64,000 bases of DNA from NCBI RefSeq assembly GCF_000711795.1, contig NZ_KL543977.1:261119-325118 (forward strand), read 5' to 3'. Below the pieces are notes generated by a model. That model worked only from the letters and a program-made list of their open reading frames with translations. It was not told the origin of the DNA and did no database searches. Both the position numbers and the translations under genes were made by a program. Source of the stretch: Vibrio pacinii DSM 19139 (GTDB lineage Bacteria; Pseudomonadota; Gammaproteobacteria; Enterobacterales; Vibrionaceae). Positions 27,166 to 35,262 of this stretch are shown here, piece by piece (position 1 is the stretch's first letter; every line of letters starts with the position of its first letter).

Positions 27166-28035
27166 ATGCGTAGACTTATCACCAGTTGCCTGTTACTGCT
27201 TTTTGCGCAATCGTCTCACGCAGAGCCTCTCTACTGGCAGGTACAAAAAGGAGGATTGAAATACATTGTCATCGGTTCAGTACACGTCGGTGATGAAAGC
27301 ATGTACCCACTGCCACAACCTGTATTCAATAACCTTAAAAATAGTCGAGGTCTGATTGTCGAAACTGACATCAGAGAAAACCGTGGGGTAGTTTATCCGC
27401 AAGTGACCATCTCCACTCAAGATGTCCTTAACCAGGCCCAGCAGAAAAACATTCTTGGGCTGGCCAATTTGCTTGAGCTTAACGGCAAAGACTTACTGAA
27501 GATGCCTCCTTGGGCAGCCGCTCTAACCATTCAGATGCGGCAAATTGATTATCTCGGTTATTCCGCAGCGGATGGGGTCGATTCTCGATTGATGTATAAA
27601 GCGGCTCTTTGGGATGTTCCCACTCTAAGTCTGGAATCGGTGCAATTTCAAATTGACTTGTTAACGGGTCAATCGCAAGCAGGTAAAGAGATGTTGGTCA
27701 GTATTCTTGATGAGTTTGATCATTCAGAAGACGCGATGCGTTGTTTGATTACCAGCTGGAAAAGCGGTGATATCGAAAAGCTCAACGAATTTGCCAGCCT
27801 AACCAAGATGTCACCTGAATTTGAGCACGCGTTTCTAACAACACGAAATGTCGATTGGGCAAAAAAATTATCAGATCCACAATGGCTACCCGAGCAAACA
27901 GGCACTTACGTGGTCGTTGTCGGTACTTTACATCTTATTGGTCAACAAAGTGTCTTAGCGCTATTGGCCGCAGACGGCTTCAAGGTGAAGCAATTATCTA
28001 ACAGCGAACCAGCCCGCTGTGAATTCAAGTTTTGA
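27166..28035 (+). CDS. TraB/GumN family protein, exported
   Basis: The 289-residue protein starts with a signal peptide (RRLITSCLLLLFAQSSHAEP, likely cut after SHA at residue 19). The TraB/GumN pattern follows: LKYIVIGSVHVGDESMYPLP (about 32-51), a central FxxQIDLL region, and the C-terminal TYVVVVGTLHLIGQQSVLALL with the second conserved histidine. The two GxxH motifs suggest a metal-dependent hydrolase like Tiki proteases, by inference. Two cysteines near the ends could pair in the periplasm. Preceded by AGAGGAAG. Confidence 0.85.
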   Translation: MRRLITSCLLLLFAQSSHAEPLYWQVQKGGLKYIVIGSVHVGDESMYPLPQPVFNNLKNSRGLIVETDIRENRGVVYPQVTISTQDVLNQAQQKNILGLANLLELNGKDLLKMPPWAAALTIQMRQIDYLGYSAADGVDSRLMYKAALWDVPTLSLESVQFQIDLLTGQSQAGKEMLVSILDEFDHSEDAMRCLITSWKSGDIEKLNEFASLTKMSPEFEHAFLTTRNVDWAKKLSDPQWLPEQTGTYVVVVGTLHLIGQQSVLALLAADGFKVKQLSNSEPARCEFKF

Positions 28036-28116
28036 TCACTAAGTCAACTTATAGTTATACGTAGCCTATTAATCTACGTTTACGTGACCTATTAATCTAC
28101 ATAGCCCTGAAACGAC

Positions 28117-28145
28117 GAAAGCCTGCTTTGTGCAAGCAGGCTTTC
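28117..28145. terminator. Hairpin of repeat unit 1
   Basis: 12-bp perfect arms with a 5-base loop; the same hairpin recurs at 28248-28276 and 28378-28406. The T-runs are weak, so termination may be partial at each copy. Confidence 0.55.
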
Positions 28146-28377
28146 TAAATATGGTCGCTGAAGAGACATTCCTGAACATCAGACGAACCCCACTCGGGTT
28201 CGGGGTCATTATACGTAGCCTATTAATCTACATAACCCTGAAACGACGAAAGCCTGCTTTGTGTAAGCAGGCTTTCTAAATATGGTCGCTGAAGAGACAT
28301 TCCTGAACATCAGACGAACCCCACTCGGGTTCGGGGTCATATACGTAGCCTATTAATCTACATAGCCCTGAAACGAC

Positions 28378-28406
28378 GAAAGCCTGCTTTGTGTAAGCAG
28401 GCTTTC
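28378..28406 (-). terminator. First hairpin after tRNA-Pro
   Basis: Starts 6 bases downstream of the encoded CCA; 12-bp perfect stem. It is the likely 3' processing or termination signal of the tRNA transcript, although followed only by GTCGTTTC. Confidence 0.6.
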
Positions 28407-28412
28407 TAAATA

Positions 28413-28489
<77 letters not shown>

Positions 28490-28623
28490 ACATGTTGACT
28501 ACAGGATTGACGTTAATTAGAGGTTAGCCTCTGATCCGCTATTCCTAAACCTCACAGCACGTTACTAAGTACGCGCTTTACTGAGATGTTTAACTGAGGA
28601 GTTTTCCTCGTCAACGGATGGGT

Positions 28624-28651
28624 ATATTACGGATTCTCAATTTGAACGCAA
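28624..28651 (-). promoter_or_regulatory. Candidate promoter of tRNA-Pro
   Basis: On the minus strand, TTGCGT (28646-28651) and TAATAT (28624-28629) are 16 bases apart. Transcription would start near 28617, about 125 bases before the tRNA, so a 5' leader must be trimmed. Confidence 0.5.
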
Positions 28652-28769
28652 GCCATTTTAGATAACTTTTTTTAACTTTAAGTTCGTTTGACTAAAACAT
28701 CATCGACGGGCGACAAAGTGTGAGCAAAAACACACCACCACACACAAAGTCGCAACTTAATAACAACAT

Positions 28770-28783
28770 TTGATCCAGATCAG
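28770..28783 (+). promoter_or_regulatory. FNR-like site
   Basis: TTGATCCAGATCAG matches the FNR consensus TTGAT-N4-ATCAA in 9 of 10 fixed positions. It lies 65 bases upstream of the DUF3149 start, a place fitting activation under low oxygen. Confidence 0.65.
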
Positions 28784-28847
28784 TGTTGCATATTTAACCT
28801 GAGATTACTTTAACCCCTGTCATCTCACTTTGTCTGACGGAGGAATT

Positions 28848-28988
28848 ATGGACTTTTGGCTTGATCTCCTATTTGGTAATGCGGTAGGTCTGTCTTCGAT
28901 GATTGTGATCTTGAGTGCCCTAGGTCTTATGCTGTTCTACGGCGGTTTCATCGTTTACAAAGTGATGAACGACAAATCTCCTCACTAG
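28848..28988 (+). CDS. DUF3149 small membrane protein
   Basis: A 46-codon gene behind a strong GGAGGAA ribosome site. The protein begins MDFWLDLLFGNAVGLSS and has one hydrophobic helix (about residues 15-38) and a short charged tail. I recognise the DUF3149 pattern of tiny Vibrio and Pseudomonas membrane proteins. Function is unknown. The FNR-like site upstream suggests a role tied to low oxygen, perhaps with a respiratory complex; this is inference. Confidence 0.85.
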   Translation: MDFWLDLLFGNAVGLSSMIVILSALGLMLFYGGFIVYKVMNDKSPH

Positions 28989-29145
28989 AATCGCTTAGCC
29001 CTATTCTGAGAATAGATATTCGCTATGCACCGAAGTAGATACTTTTTCTGCTTCGGTTTTTTCTTTTTGTTACTTCCTCTCTTGATCACTCCCTTGGTCT
29101 ATTAGGTATAATAGCAGTATTGTATTTCTACTCTGATATGACGTT

Positions 29146-29727
29146 ATGTCTGACGATGATGACTTCGCGCTATTCCAAGCAATGATGGGCGACGTAAAGC
29201 CTATCGAGCAAAATACTGCCGAACACCAAAAACAGCACCAAGTCACCGAGGCGCAATTAGCTAAACGTGAAGCGGCTATTTGGCTTACCGACCATGATCC
29301 AGAGTATTTATCGCTCGACCATGCAACGATGCTAAAACCCGACGACATGATTGAATTTAAACGCGATGGTGTTCAAGAAGGTGTCTACCGGAAACTGCGT
29401 TTGGGAAAATACCCCATTCAAGCACGCCTAGACCTGCATAGGAAAACGCTCAAAGAGGCGCGTGACGAAGTACTTAAATTCCTTAAGCAGTGTATGAGAA
29501 TGGACATTCGCACTGTGGTGATCGTTCATGGTCGTGGTGAGCGTTCAAATCCACCAGCATTGATGAAAAGTTATGTCGCTCAATGGCTAATGCAAATTCG
29601 CGATGTGCAATGTGTTCATAGTGCCCAGCGGTTCCATGGCGGAACCGGAGCGGTTTACGTCATGCTACGTAAAAGTGCCGATATGAAACTCGAAACACGC
29701 GAACGACATCAAAAGCGCTTGGGATAA
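29146..29727 (+). CDS. smrA: Smr-domain endonuclease SmrA
   Basis: The 193-residue protein matches E. coli YdaL/SmrA: an N-terminal region starting DDDDFALFQAMMGDVKP, the linker GVYRKLRLGKYPIQA, and the Smr domain with LDLHRKTLKEARDEV (about 90-104), VVIVHGRGERS (about 123-133) and FHGGTGAVYVML. Smr domains nick or cleave nucleic acid and are linked to MutS2 or RNA turnover. SmrA's own task is not settled. Transcribed alone toward rluF. Confidence 0.92.
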   Translation: MSDDDDFALFQAMMGDVKPIEQNTAEHQKQHQVTEAQLAKREAAIWLTDHDPEYLSLDHATMLKPDDMIEFKRDGVQEGVYRKLRLGKYPIQARLDLHRKTLKEARDEVLKFLKQCMRMDIRTVVIVHGRGERSNPPALMKSYVAQWLMQIRDVQCVHSAQRFHGGTGAVYVMLRKSADMKLETRERHQKRLG

Positions 29728-29822
29728 TTCAACCAGCAGTGCTAAACTTACTTTTGCAGCCTAAGGGGCTGCTTTTTCTTTTTCTAACGCCGTTGTGAAA
29801 CGTAACTTAAGGCAACAATAAC

Positions 29823-30845
29823 ATGTCACAAGATTCCGCTAAGCGCTTAAATAAATTCATCAGTGAAACTGGCTTTTGTTCACGCCGAGAGGCCGACAAA
29901 TTAATCGAACAAGGTCGCGTCACTATTAACGGCCAAGTGCCTGAAATGGGAACCAAAGTGGTACCTGGTGATGATGTCTGCATTGATGGCAAACCAGTCA
30001 GCAATAAAGAGAAGCTCATCTACATTGCACTGAACAAACCAACCGGTATCACCTGTACTACCGAGCGCGATATCGCGGGTAATATCGTCGATTTTATTGG
30101 CCATCAAAAACGCATCTTCCCTATTGGTCGTCTCGACAAACCTTCTGATGGTCTAATCTTTCTGACCAATGATGGCGATATCGTCAATAAAATTTTACGT
30201 GCAGGTAACAACCACGAAAAAGAGTATGTGGTTCGTGTTGATAAACCGATCAGCGATGACTTTATTAAGAAAATGGGGAATGGGGTCAATATCCTCGATA
30301 CGGTGACGCTGCCTTGCAAAGTGAGCAAAGAGACCAAATACTCATTTCGCATTGTGCTGACTCAGGGGTTAAACCGTCAGATCCGTCGGATGTGCGAGGC
30401 CCTGGGTTATGAAGTGTTCAAGCTGCGCCGAGTTCGCATCATGAACATCACCTTAGATGGCATTCCCAACGGCCAATGGCGCTACTTGAGTGACAACGAA
30501 GTTGCCGAGATTCTGGCGATGTGCGAAGGTTCGGTGAGCACCGAAGAAGCCTCTAAGATCAATGCTAAAGGGCAACGAATTCGTCGAGCCACCGATGCTA
30601 AATTGTTTGACAGTCGTGAAGAAAACCACGATTCAAAAGCACGCCGTAACCAACAACAGCGAACCTTTAAAGGTCAAAATGCTGATGAGTTCCGCCACGC
30701 CCCAAACTCAAAAAAAGGTCGCAGTGGAGAAGCAAAAAGCAAACCAAACACTGGTAAAAGCTTTTTTAAGTCTGACACAAATAAAGCGCCATCACGTCCA
30801 ACCAACAAACCACGCAGTGGCGGGACGTTAAGTTTAAAAAAATAG
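29823..30845 (+). CDS. rluF: 23S rRNA pseudouridine synthase RluF
   Basis: A 340-residue RsuA-family enzyme. An S4 RNA-binding domain (KRLNKFISETGFCSRREADK, residues 7-26) is followed by the catalytic domain with the Asp in IGRLDKPSDGLIFLTNDG (about 105) and LTQGLNRQIRRMCEALGY. RluF modifies U2604 of 23S rRNA. From about residue 245 a basic, low-complexity tail rich in Lys, Arg, Ser and Asn runs to the end, making it about 50 residues longer than E. coli RluF. The tail likely gives extra RNA contact. Confidence 0.93.
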   Translation: MSQDSAKRLNKFISETGFCSRREADKLIEQGRVTINGQVPEMGTKVVPGDDVCIDGKPVSNKEKLIYIALNKPTGITCTTERDIAGNIVDFIGHQKRIFPIGRLDKPSDGLIFLTNDGDIVNKILRAGNNHEKEYVVRVDKPISDDFIKKMGNGVNILDTVTLPCKVSKETKYSFRIVLTQGLNRQIRRMCEALGYEVFKLRRVRIMNITLDGIPNGQWRYLSDNEVAEILAMCEGSVSTEEASKINAKGQRIRRATDAKLFDSREENHDSKARRNQQQRTFKGQNADEFRHAPNSKKGRSGEAKSKPNTGKSFFKSDTNKAPSRPTNKPRSGGTLSLKK

Positions 30846-30862
30846 CCGTGATGCTTAAAACG

Positions 30863-30889
30863 AAAAAGGGAGCCGAGGCTCCCTTTTTT
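30863..30889. terminator. Terminator between rluF and upp
   Basis: AAAAAGGGA-GCCGAGGC-TCCCTTTTTT; serves both convergent genes. Confidence 0.85.
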
Positions 30890-30905
30890 AATCAATTCGG
30901 TTAAA

Positions 30906-31532
30906 TTACTGAGTACCGAAGATCTTATCACCTGCGTCACCAAGACCAGGAACAATGTAGCCTTTATCGTTCAGCTTCTCATCAATAGCTGCCGTGTATA
31001 GCTCAACATCTGGGTGCGCTTTTTCGAGTGCTTCAATACCTTCTGGCGCAGCAACTAACACTAACACCTTGATTGACTGACACCCTTGCTCTTTTAGCAA
31101 GTCGATGGTTGCGATCATCGAGCCACCCGTAGCAAGCATTGGGTCAACAACTAACGCAATACGTTCATCAATGTTTGACGCTAATTTGTTGAAGTAAGGC
31201 ACTGGCTCAAGTGTCTCTTCATCACGGTAAATACCAACAACACTGATACGTGCACTTGGCATATGCTCAAGTACGCCGTCCATCATGCCAAGACCTGCAC
31301 GCAGAATAGGGACAACCGTTACTTTCTTACCTTTAATTTGGTCAACTTGTACCGGACCATTCCAACCTTCAATGGTTACTTTTTCCGTTTCAAAGTCCGC
31401 TGTTGCTTCATAAGTTAGCAGGCTACCGACTTCAGTAGCGAGCTCACGAAAGCGCTTAGTGCTGATGTCACCTTCTCTCATTAGACCAAGTTTGTGCTTA
31501 ACAAGAGGATGTTTTACTTCAACAACTTTCAT
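30906..31532 (-). CDS. upp: Uracil phosphoribosyltransferase
   Basis: A 208-residue enzyme that joins uracil and PRPP to form UMP. It shows the N-terminal MKVVEVKHPLVKHKLGLMR, VPILRAGLGMMDG (about 76-88), the PRPP loop VVDPMLATGGSMIATIDLL (about 128-146), and the C-terminal YIVPGLGDAGDKIFGT that binds uracil. It is divergent from purM across 177 bases that hold a PurR-like box. Confidence 0.98.
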   Translation of the reverse strand: MKVVEVKHPLVKHKLGLMREGDISTKRFRELATEVGSLLTYEATADFETEKVTIEGWNGPVQVDQIKGKKVTVVPILRAGLGMMDGVLEHMPSARISVVGIYRDEETLEPVPYFNKLASNIDERIALVVDPMLATGGSMIATIDLLKEQGCQSIKVLVLVAAPEGIEALEKAHPDVELYTAAIDEKLNDKGYIVPGLGDAGDKIFGTQ

Positions 31533-31627
31533 TTCGATCTCCGGATCTAAGGTAAAATTTTATTAAACTTGCAGATTATAAACGATTTCGTCAAAAAATT
31601 CTGCTTCTATCGGCAACAAAAAAAGTT

Positions 31628-31643
31628 GCGCAAACGTTTGCTC
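31628..31643. promoter_or_regulatory. PurR-like box before purM
   Basis: GCGCAAACGTTTGCTC has the full core CAAACGTTTG and matches 13 of 16 bases of the PurR consensus ACGCAAACGTTTGCGT. It is 67 bases upstream of purM. Confidence 0.75.
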
Positions 31644-31709
31644 TTTGTCTTTAACCACTGTTAGAATAGCGCCGTTTTCATATCCAACTTTAAAACAGAG
31701 GACTTCCCT

Positions 31710-32750
31710 GTGAGTGCTGATAACACATCTCTTAGCTATAAAGACGCTGGCGTTGATATCGATGCAGGCAACGCGCTTGTTGACCGTATAAAAGGTGCTG
31801 TAAAACGTACACGTCGCCCTGAAGTAATGGGTGGTATTGGTGGCTTTGGCGCGCTCTGCGAACTGCCAACTAAATATAAGCAACCTGTGCTGGTCTCGGG
31901 CACCGACGGTGTAGGCACTAAACTGCGTCTTGCATTGGATATGAAAAAACACGACACCATAGGCATCGACCTTGTGGCGATGTGTGTTAACGATTTAATT
32001 GTTCAAGGCGGAGAGCCGCTGTTCTTCCTTGATTACTACGCCACTGGCAAACTTGACGTTGATACCGCAGCTGACGTGGTTTCTGGTATTGCTGACGGCT
32101 GTGTTCAGGCTGGCTGTGCACTTATTGGTGGTGAAACAGCAGAAATGCCGGGCATGTACGAAGGCGAAGACTACGACGTCGCTGGCTTTTGTGTCGGTGT
32201 GGTAGAGAAAGAGCAAATTATTGATGGTACTAAAGTAGCCGCGGGCGATGCGCTTATCGCTGTAGGTTCTAGCGGTCCACATTCAAATGGTTACTCGTTA
32301 ATCCGTAAGATCCTTGAAGTTTCTGGCGCTGATAAAAACGAACTGTTAGCTGGCCGCACCATCGGTGAGCACTTACTAGAACCAACCCGCATTTATATAA
32401 AATCAGCCCTTAAAATGATTGCAGAGCACGATATCCACGCAATCTCGCACATTACTGGTGGTGGTTTTTGGGAAAACATTCCTCGCGTACTGCCACAAGG
32501 CACTAAAGCTGTCGTCGATGGAAACAGCTGGGAGTGGCCTGTCATTTTCAATTGGCTACAAGAGAAAGGCAACGTCACCACACACGAAATGTACCGCACC
32601 TTTAACTGTGGCGTTGGTCTTGTGATTGCCCTACCAAAAGATCAAGCAGATGCTGCCGTTGCACTATTAAAAGCGGAAGGTGAAAATGCATGGGTCATCG
32701 GCGAAATCGCAACAGCTCAAGCCGGCGAAGAACAAGTAGAGATCAAATAA
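31710..32750 (+). CDS. purM: Phosphoribosylformylglycinamidine cyclo-ligase (AIR synthetase)
   Basis: A 346-residue enzyme of purine synthesis that closes FGAM to AIR with ATP. It starts with GTG at 31710 behind AGAGGA, giving MSADNTSLSYKDAGVDIDAG. Motifs: GGFGALCELP, the ATP-binding SGTDGVGTKL (about 71), GIDLVAMCVNDL, GGETAEMPGMY (about 140) and GPHSNGYSL. The purN start follows 2 bases after the stop, so the two are translationally linked. A PurR-like box lies upstream. Confidence 0.98.
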   Translation: MSADNTSLSYKDAGVDIDAGNALVDRIKGAVKRTRRPEVMGGIGGFGALCELPTKYKQPVLVSGTDGVGTKLRLALDMKKHDTIGIDLVAMCVNDLIVQGGEPLFFLDYYATGKLDVDTAADVVSGIADGCVQAGCALIGGETAEMPGMYEGEDYDVAGFCVGVVEKEQIIDGTKVAAGDALIAVGSSGPHSNGYSLIRKILEVSGADKNELLAGRTIGEHLLEPTRIYIKSALKMIAEHDIHAISHITGGGFWENIPRVLPQGTKAVVDGNSWEWPVIFNWLQEKGNVTTHEMYRTFNCGVGLVIALPKDQADAAVALLKAEGENAWVIGEIATAQAGEEQVEIK

Positions 32751-32752
32751 GC

Positions 32753-33394
32753 ATGAAGAGTATCGTTGTTTTAGTTTCCGGAAATGGCACCAACTTACAG
32801 GCGATCATTGATGCCTGTAACAGCAATATCACCAACGGCCGTGTCACCGCTGTCTTTTCAAATAAAGCCAACGTTTATGCGCTAGAACGCGCAGAAAAAG
32901 CCGGTGCAGGTGCGCACTTCCTCGATTCTAAAGCATTCGATACTCGTGATGCTTTTGACCACGAGTTAATGAAGCAGATCGATGAGTATCATCCCGATGT
33001 CATCGTCCTAGCTGGTTATATGCGAATTTTGAGTGGCGAATTTGTCCGTCATTACATGGGCCGAATGATCAATATTCATCCGTCACTGCTGCCCAAATAT
33101 CCTGGTCTTAACACTTATCAACGTGCTATTCACGCGGGTGATGAAGAGCATGGTACCAGCGTTCACTTTGTCACAGAGCAACTTGATGGTGGGCCGGTTA
33201 TCTTGCAAGCCAAGGTGCCAATTTTTGACGAAGACACGGTTGAAACACTCACAGAGCGCGTGCAAAACCAAGAACACCGAATTTACCCTATGGTGGTAAA
33301 ATGGTTGGTTGAAGAGCGTTTGACAATGAAAGACGGCAAAGAAGCCTACCTTGATGGCGAACGACTCGGTATGCACGGTTACGCGCAAGAGTAG
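32753..33394 (+). CDS. purN: Phosphoribosylglycinamide formyltransferase 1
   Basis: The start is the ATG at 32753 (MKSIVVLVSGNGTNLQAII, 213 residues), which matches the family; an upstream in-frame start inside purM is not credible. The catalytic triad of GAR transformylase is visible: Asn and His in INIHPSLLPKYPG (about residues 106-118) and Asp in VTEQLDGGPVI (about 144). It formylates GAR with 10-formyl-tetrahydrofolate. It ends at a strong terminator. Confidence 0.97.
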   Translation: MKSIVVLVSGNGTNLQAIIDACNSNITNGRVTAVFSNKANVYALERAEKAGAGAHFLDSKAFDTRDAFDHELMKQIDEYHPDVIVLAGYMRILSGEFVRHYMGRMINIHPSLLPKYPGLNTYQRAIHAGDEEHGTSVHFVTEQLDGGPVILQAKVPIFDEDTVETLTERVQNQEHRIYPMVVKWLVEERLTMKDGKEAYLDGERLGMHGYAQE

Positions 33395-33414
33395 TCGCAA
33401 CAAATTACGACCCG

Positions 33415-33438
33415 AGGCGAGCGTTTGCTCGCCTTTTT
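33415..33438 (+). terminator. Terminator of purMN
   Basis: AGGCGAGC-GTTT-GCTCGCCT followed by TTTTT. Confidence 0.88.
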
Positions 33439-33616
33439 TGTCTTTGTTACTACAGCGCTTGATTGAGCCGCAACCTGTGCAACTCGAACGTCAGGTAAAT
33501 TGGTTAGATTAACATCAGATCAAGCTAAGCCTTGCGCTAGGACAAGTGAACACTTTGAGTTTCCAACACAGGGTGTGTATATTTGAGAGCAGTTATCATT
33601 TATTGGAGTGGAAGTG

Positions 33617-33823
33617 ATGCAAGTATATGACTGTTGTGGACTCGTTCGCGAACTTTATGCACAAATTGGCAGTGGCGATCAAGGCTACATCCCACAAGCA
33701 ATCACATGCGCGGTAAAAACGCTCAACGATATTGCTGCGGATGAATCTCTAACGAAAGAGACTCGCGAAAGAGCAGCTTTCGCGGCGGCAAACTTACTGA
33801 TTTCCGACTTCGAGGACAAGTAA
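33617..33823 (+). CDS. yaeP: YaeP family protein
   Basis: The start is the ATG at 33617 (MQVYDCCGLVRELYAQIGSG, 68 residues) with GGAG at 33605-33608; a GTG three codons earlier is less likely. It resembles E. coli YaeP: SGDQGYIPQA, ITCAVKTLNDIAADESL, and AAFAAANLLISDFEDK at the end. Function unknown. Its TAA overlaps the ATG of the next gene by one base (TAATG), so the two are co-translated. Confidence 0.88.
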   Translation: MQVYDCCGLVRELYAQIGSGDQGYIPQAITCAVKTLNDIAADESLTKETRERAAFAAANLLISDFEDK

Positions 33824-34014
33824 TGAACCTAGCAAACTTCGAGTCTATGGATCCGGTGATGCTAATGAGCATCGTCAATATGAAGTTACGCGATGACTTT
33901 AACGGTGACTTAGACCAACTGGCGACGTTCTTTGACATAGACCGAGACGCCTTAGAGAGAAAACTCGCAACCGCAGGGTTCGACTTTCTTGTCGAGGTTG
34001 GCCAGTTTCGTTAA
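33823..34014 (+). CDS. DUF4250 small protein
   Basis: A 63-residue protein, MNLANFESMDPVMLMSIVN at the start, then LRDDFNGDLDQLATFFDIDRDALERKL. I recognise DUF4250, with a helix-turn-helix-like pattern in the second half. Function unknown. It is coupled to yaeP by a one-base overlap and ends at a terminator. Confidence 0.85.
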   Translation: MNLANFESMDPVMLMSIVNMKLRDDFNGDLDQLATFFDIDRDALERKLATAGFDFLVEVGQFR

Positions 34015-34037
34015 TTGTGCACTTGCCTAATCAATAT

Positions 34038-34068
34038 AAAAAAACCGCCATTCCGGCGGTTTTTTTAT
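34038..34068 (+). terminator. Terminator of yaeP-DUF4250
   Basis: AAAAACCGCC-ATTC-CGGCGGTTTTTTT with T-runs on both strands; it faces the convergent DUF3622 gene too. Confidence 0.85.
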
Positions 34069-34078
34069 GATTATCGGC

Positions 34079-34426
34079 TTACTCTTCGTCGAAGAAGTCG
34101 TCTTCTTCGGTCAATTCGGTTTCGCTTGCCGCTTTTGATTCGGCAATACGGCGCGCTTTTTTCTCAGCGGCTTGCTTAGCCAAACTCTCTTCACGTTCAA
34201 CACGAACTTTACGCGCTTCACCTTTGCGCTCGTTGCGCGTCGCTTGGTTTTGCACAAAGCCCGCTAGTTCTGTTTCAGCCCAGACTTGCGCCTCGGCTTC
34301 CGTAGCAAAGCCCGTTTCACGTTTTGATACAGCGGTCTTACGCGACGTCACTTGACGGGTGATCTCTGCACACCATCCATTGCGCTTTTCGGTCACACGG
34401 ATAGCAAATTTTTTATTGTTCGACAT
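34079..34426 (-). CDS. DUF3622 family protein
   Basis: A 115-residue protein. The first 60 residues (KKFAIRVTEKRNGWCAEITR; RKTAVSKRETGFATEAEAQ) match the DUF3622 pattern of small Vibrio proteins. The rest is a highly charged helix-like Lys/Arg/Glu/Ala stretch with an acidic end (EEDDFFDEE). It may bind nucleic acid or protein; function is unknown. Confidence 0.8.
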   Translation of the reverse strand: MSNNKKFAIRVTEKRNGWCAEITRQVTSRKTAVSKRETGFATEAEAQVWAETELAGFVQNQATRNERKGEARKVRVEREESLAKQAAEKKARRIAESKAASETELTEEDDFFDEE

Positions 34427-34523
34427 AGTTATTTCCTAAGGGATTGTTGAGGGATATAGCCATCCCTTGGCAAGCGCGGTATTAGAGCATAATTACATCA
34501 ACAATACTGCAAAAAATTTAATA

Positions 34524-34552
34524 AAAAAGCACTGAATTTCGTCAGTGCTTTT
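34524..34552 (-). terminator. Terminator of the DUF3332 gene
   Basis: AAAAGCACTGA-ATTTCG-TCAGTGCTTTT; T-rich on the minus strand after the stem. Confidence 0.8.
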
Positions 34553-34580
34553 GGTCAATTGAGTCGCGCGTTAATCTCGC

Positions 34581-35120
34581 TTACGAATGCGACTTCACAT
34601 AGGCTTGCAACTCAGAAATCGATGTCTCGGAAACAAGTTCCCCATCAAGATAGTAGCGAACGTCTTCTCCTTCCTTGGTGCCCACTAATGTGCCTTGCTC
34701 GCCATTGTTGTACGTAATAGCCATTTTCAGAGTATTGCTATCAATAGATTCAAACGTACCTTGTTCAATGACTTTATGTTGCGTTAATGGTGAGATGGGG
34801 GCATCCGTGAGTGTAGGATCGAGTTTGTGGTTAATCTCTAAATACGTATCAACGTCCGAGTCAAAAATGTGCGGCTTGCCGTTAAGAGGGTTTTTACCCG
34901 TCCAAAACTCTACTGAGTTGAAAACGATATAATCTGCAGCAATTGTCAGGCCATAAGCTGGTGACATCAGTATGTTGAGTCCACCTCGAGCATATCGGTT
35001 ATCGACGGCTTTTAAGTTAACTTCCATTAATTTGCCGGTCACTGCATTGCTACCAACACATCCAGACAATGCTGCGACTGCTGCCACCACAAGCGCTAGT
35101 TGTTGCGTTTTATTGTTCAA
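34581..35120 (-). CDS. DUF3332 lipoprotein
   Basis: A 179-residue protein with a lipoprotein signal: hydrophobic LALVVAAVAALSGC, lipobox LSGC with Cys at residue 21. I recognise DUF3332 from SNAVTGKLMEVNLKAVDNRY and LTIAADYIVFNSVEFWTGKNP. Probably attached to the outer membrane, since the residue after Cys is Val and not Asp. Function unknown. Lone gene upstream of the purL terminator. Confidence 0.87.
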   Translation of the reverse strand: MNNKTQQLALVVAAVAALSGCVGSNAVTGKLMEVNLKAVDNRYARGGLNILMSPAYGLTIAADYIVFNSVEFWTGKNPLNGKPHIFDSDVDTYLEINHKLDPTLTDAPISPLTQHKVIEQGTFESIDSNTLKMAITYNNGEQGTLVGTKEGEDVRYYLDGELVSETSISELQAYVKSHS

Positions 35121-35210
35121 TTTTAAATCCTACTTAATTAAATCGGCGAGATAATAGTAAGAAAAACAAAATGATTGTTATCGCTGTGTCAGTTATAGCC
35201 TTGCCAATAA

Positions 35211-35240
35211 AAAAGCGCCGATTATTTAATCGACGCTTTT
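35211..35240 (-). terminator. Terminator of purL
   Basis: AAAAGCGCCGATTA...TAATCGACGCTTTT with a short mismatch; followed on the minus strand by TTTTATTGG. Confidence 0.75.
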
Positions 35241-35262
35241 AATTGGTGGCAACTTTTTAGTC

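Larger units (their letters stand above)
28056..28412 (-). repeat. Direct repeat array downstream of tRNA-Pro
   Basis: Units of 130-131 bases repeat through 28056-28412. Each unit, read with the tRNA, carries a degenerate tRNA 3' end ending in CCA (complement at 28152-28166 and 28283-28297; 13 of 15 bases match the true tRNA end), then a hairpin with 12-bp arms GAAAGCCTGCTT/AAGCAGGCTTTC, then CGTTTCAGGG and TAGATTAATAGG. The tRNA itself occupies the equivalent place in the third unit (28413). Two units also hold a second hairpin around CGAACCC/GGGTTCG. The first unit has an extra copy of CCTATTAATCTAC. Confidence 0.9.

Noticed and set aside
28056..28412. CRISPR array or further tRNA genes
   Set aside because: Units are 130 bp with no short repeat-spacer pattern. 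Units 1 and 2 keep only the tRNA 3' end and cannot fold as a cloverleaf.
31563..31952. Minus-strand frame of 129 codons overlapping purM
   Set aside because: Antisense to the purM start and without a ribosome site; purM is a clear gene.
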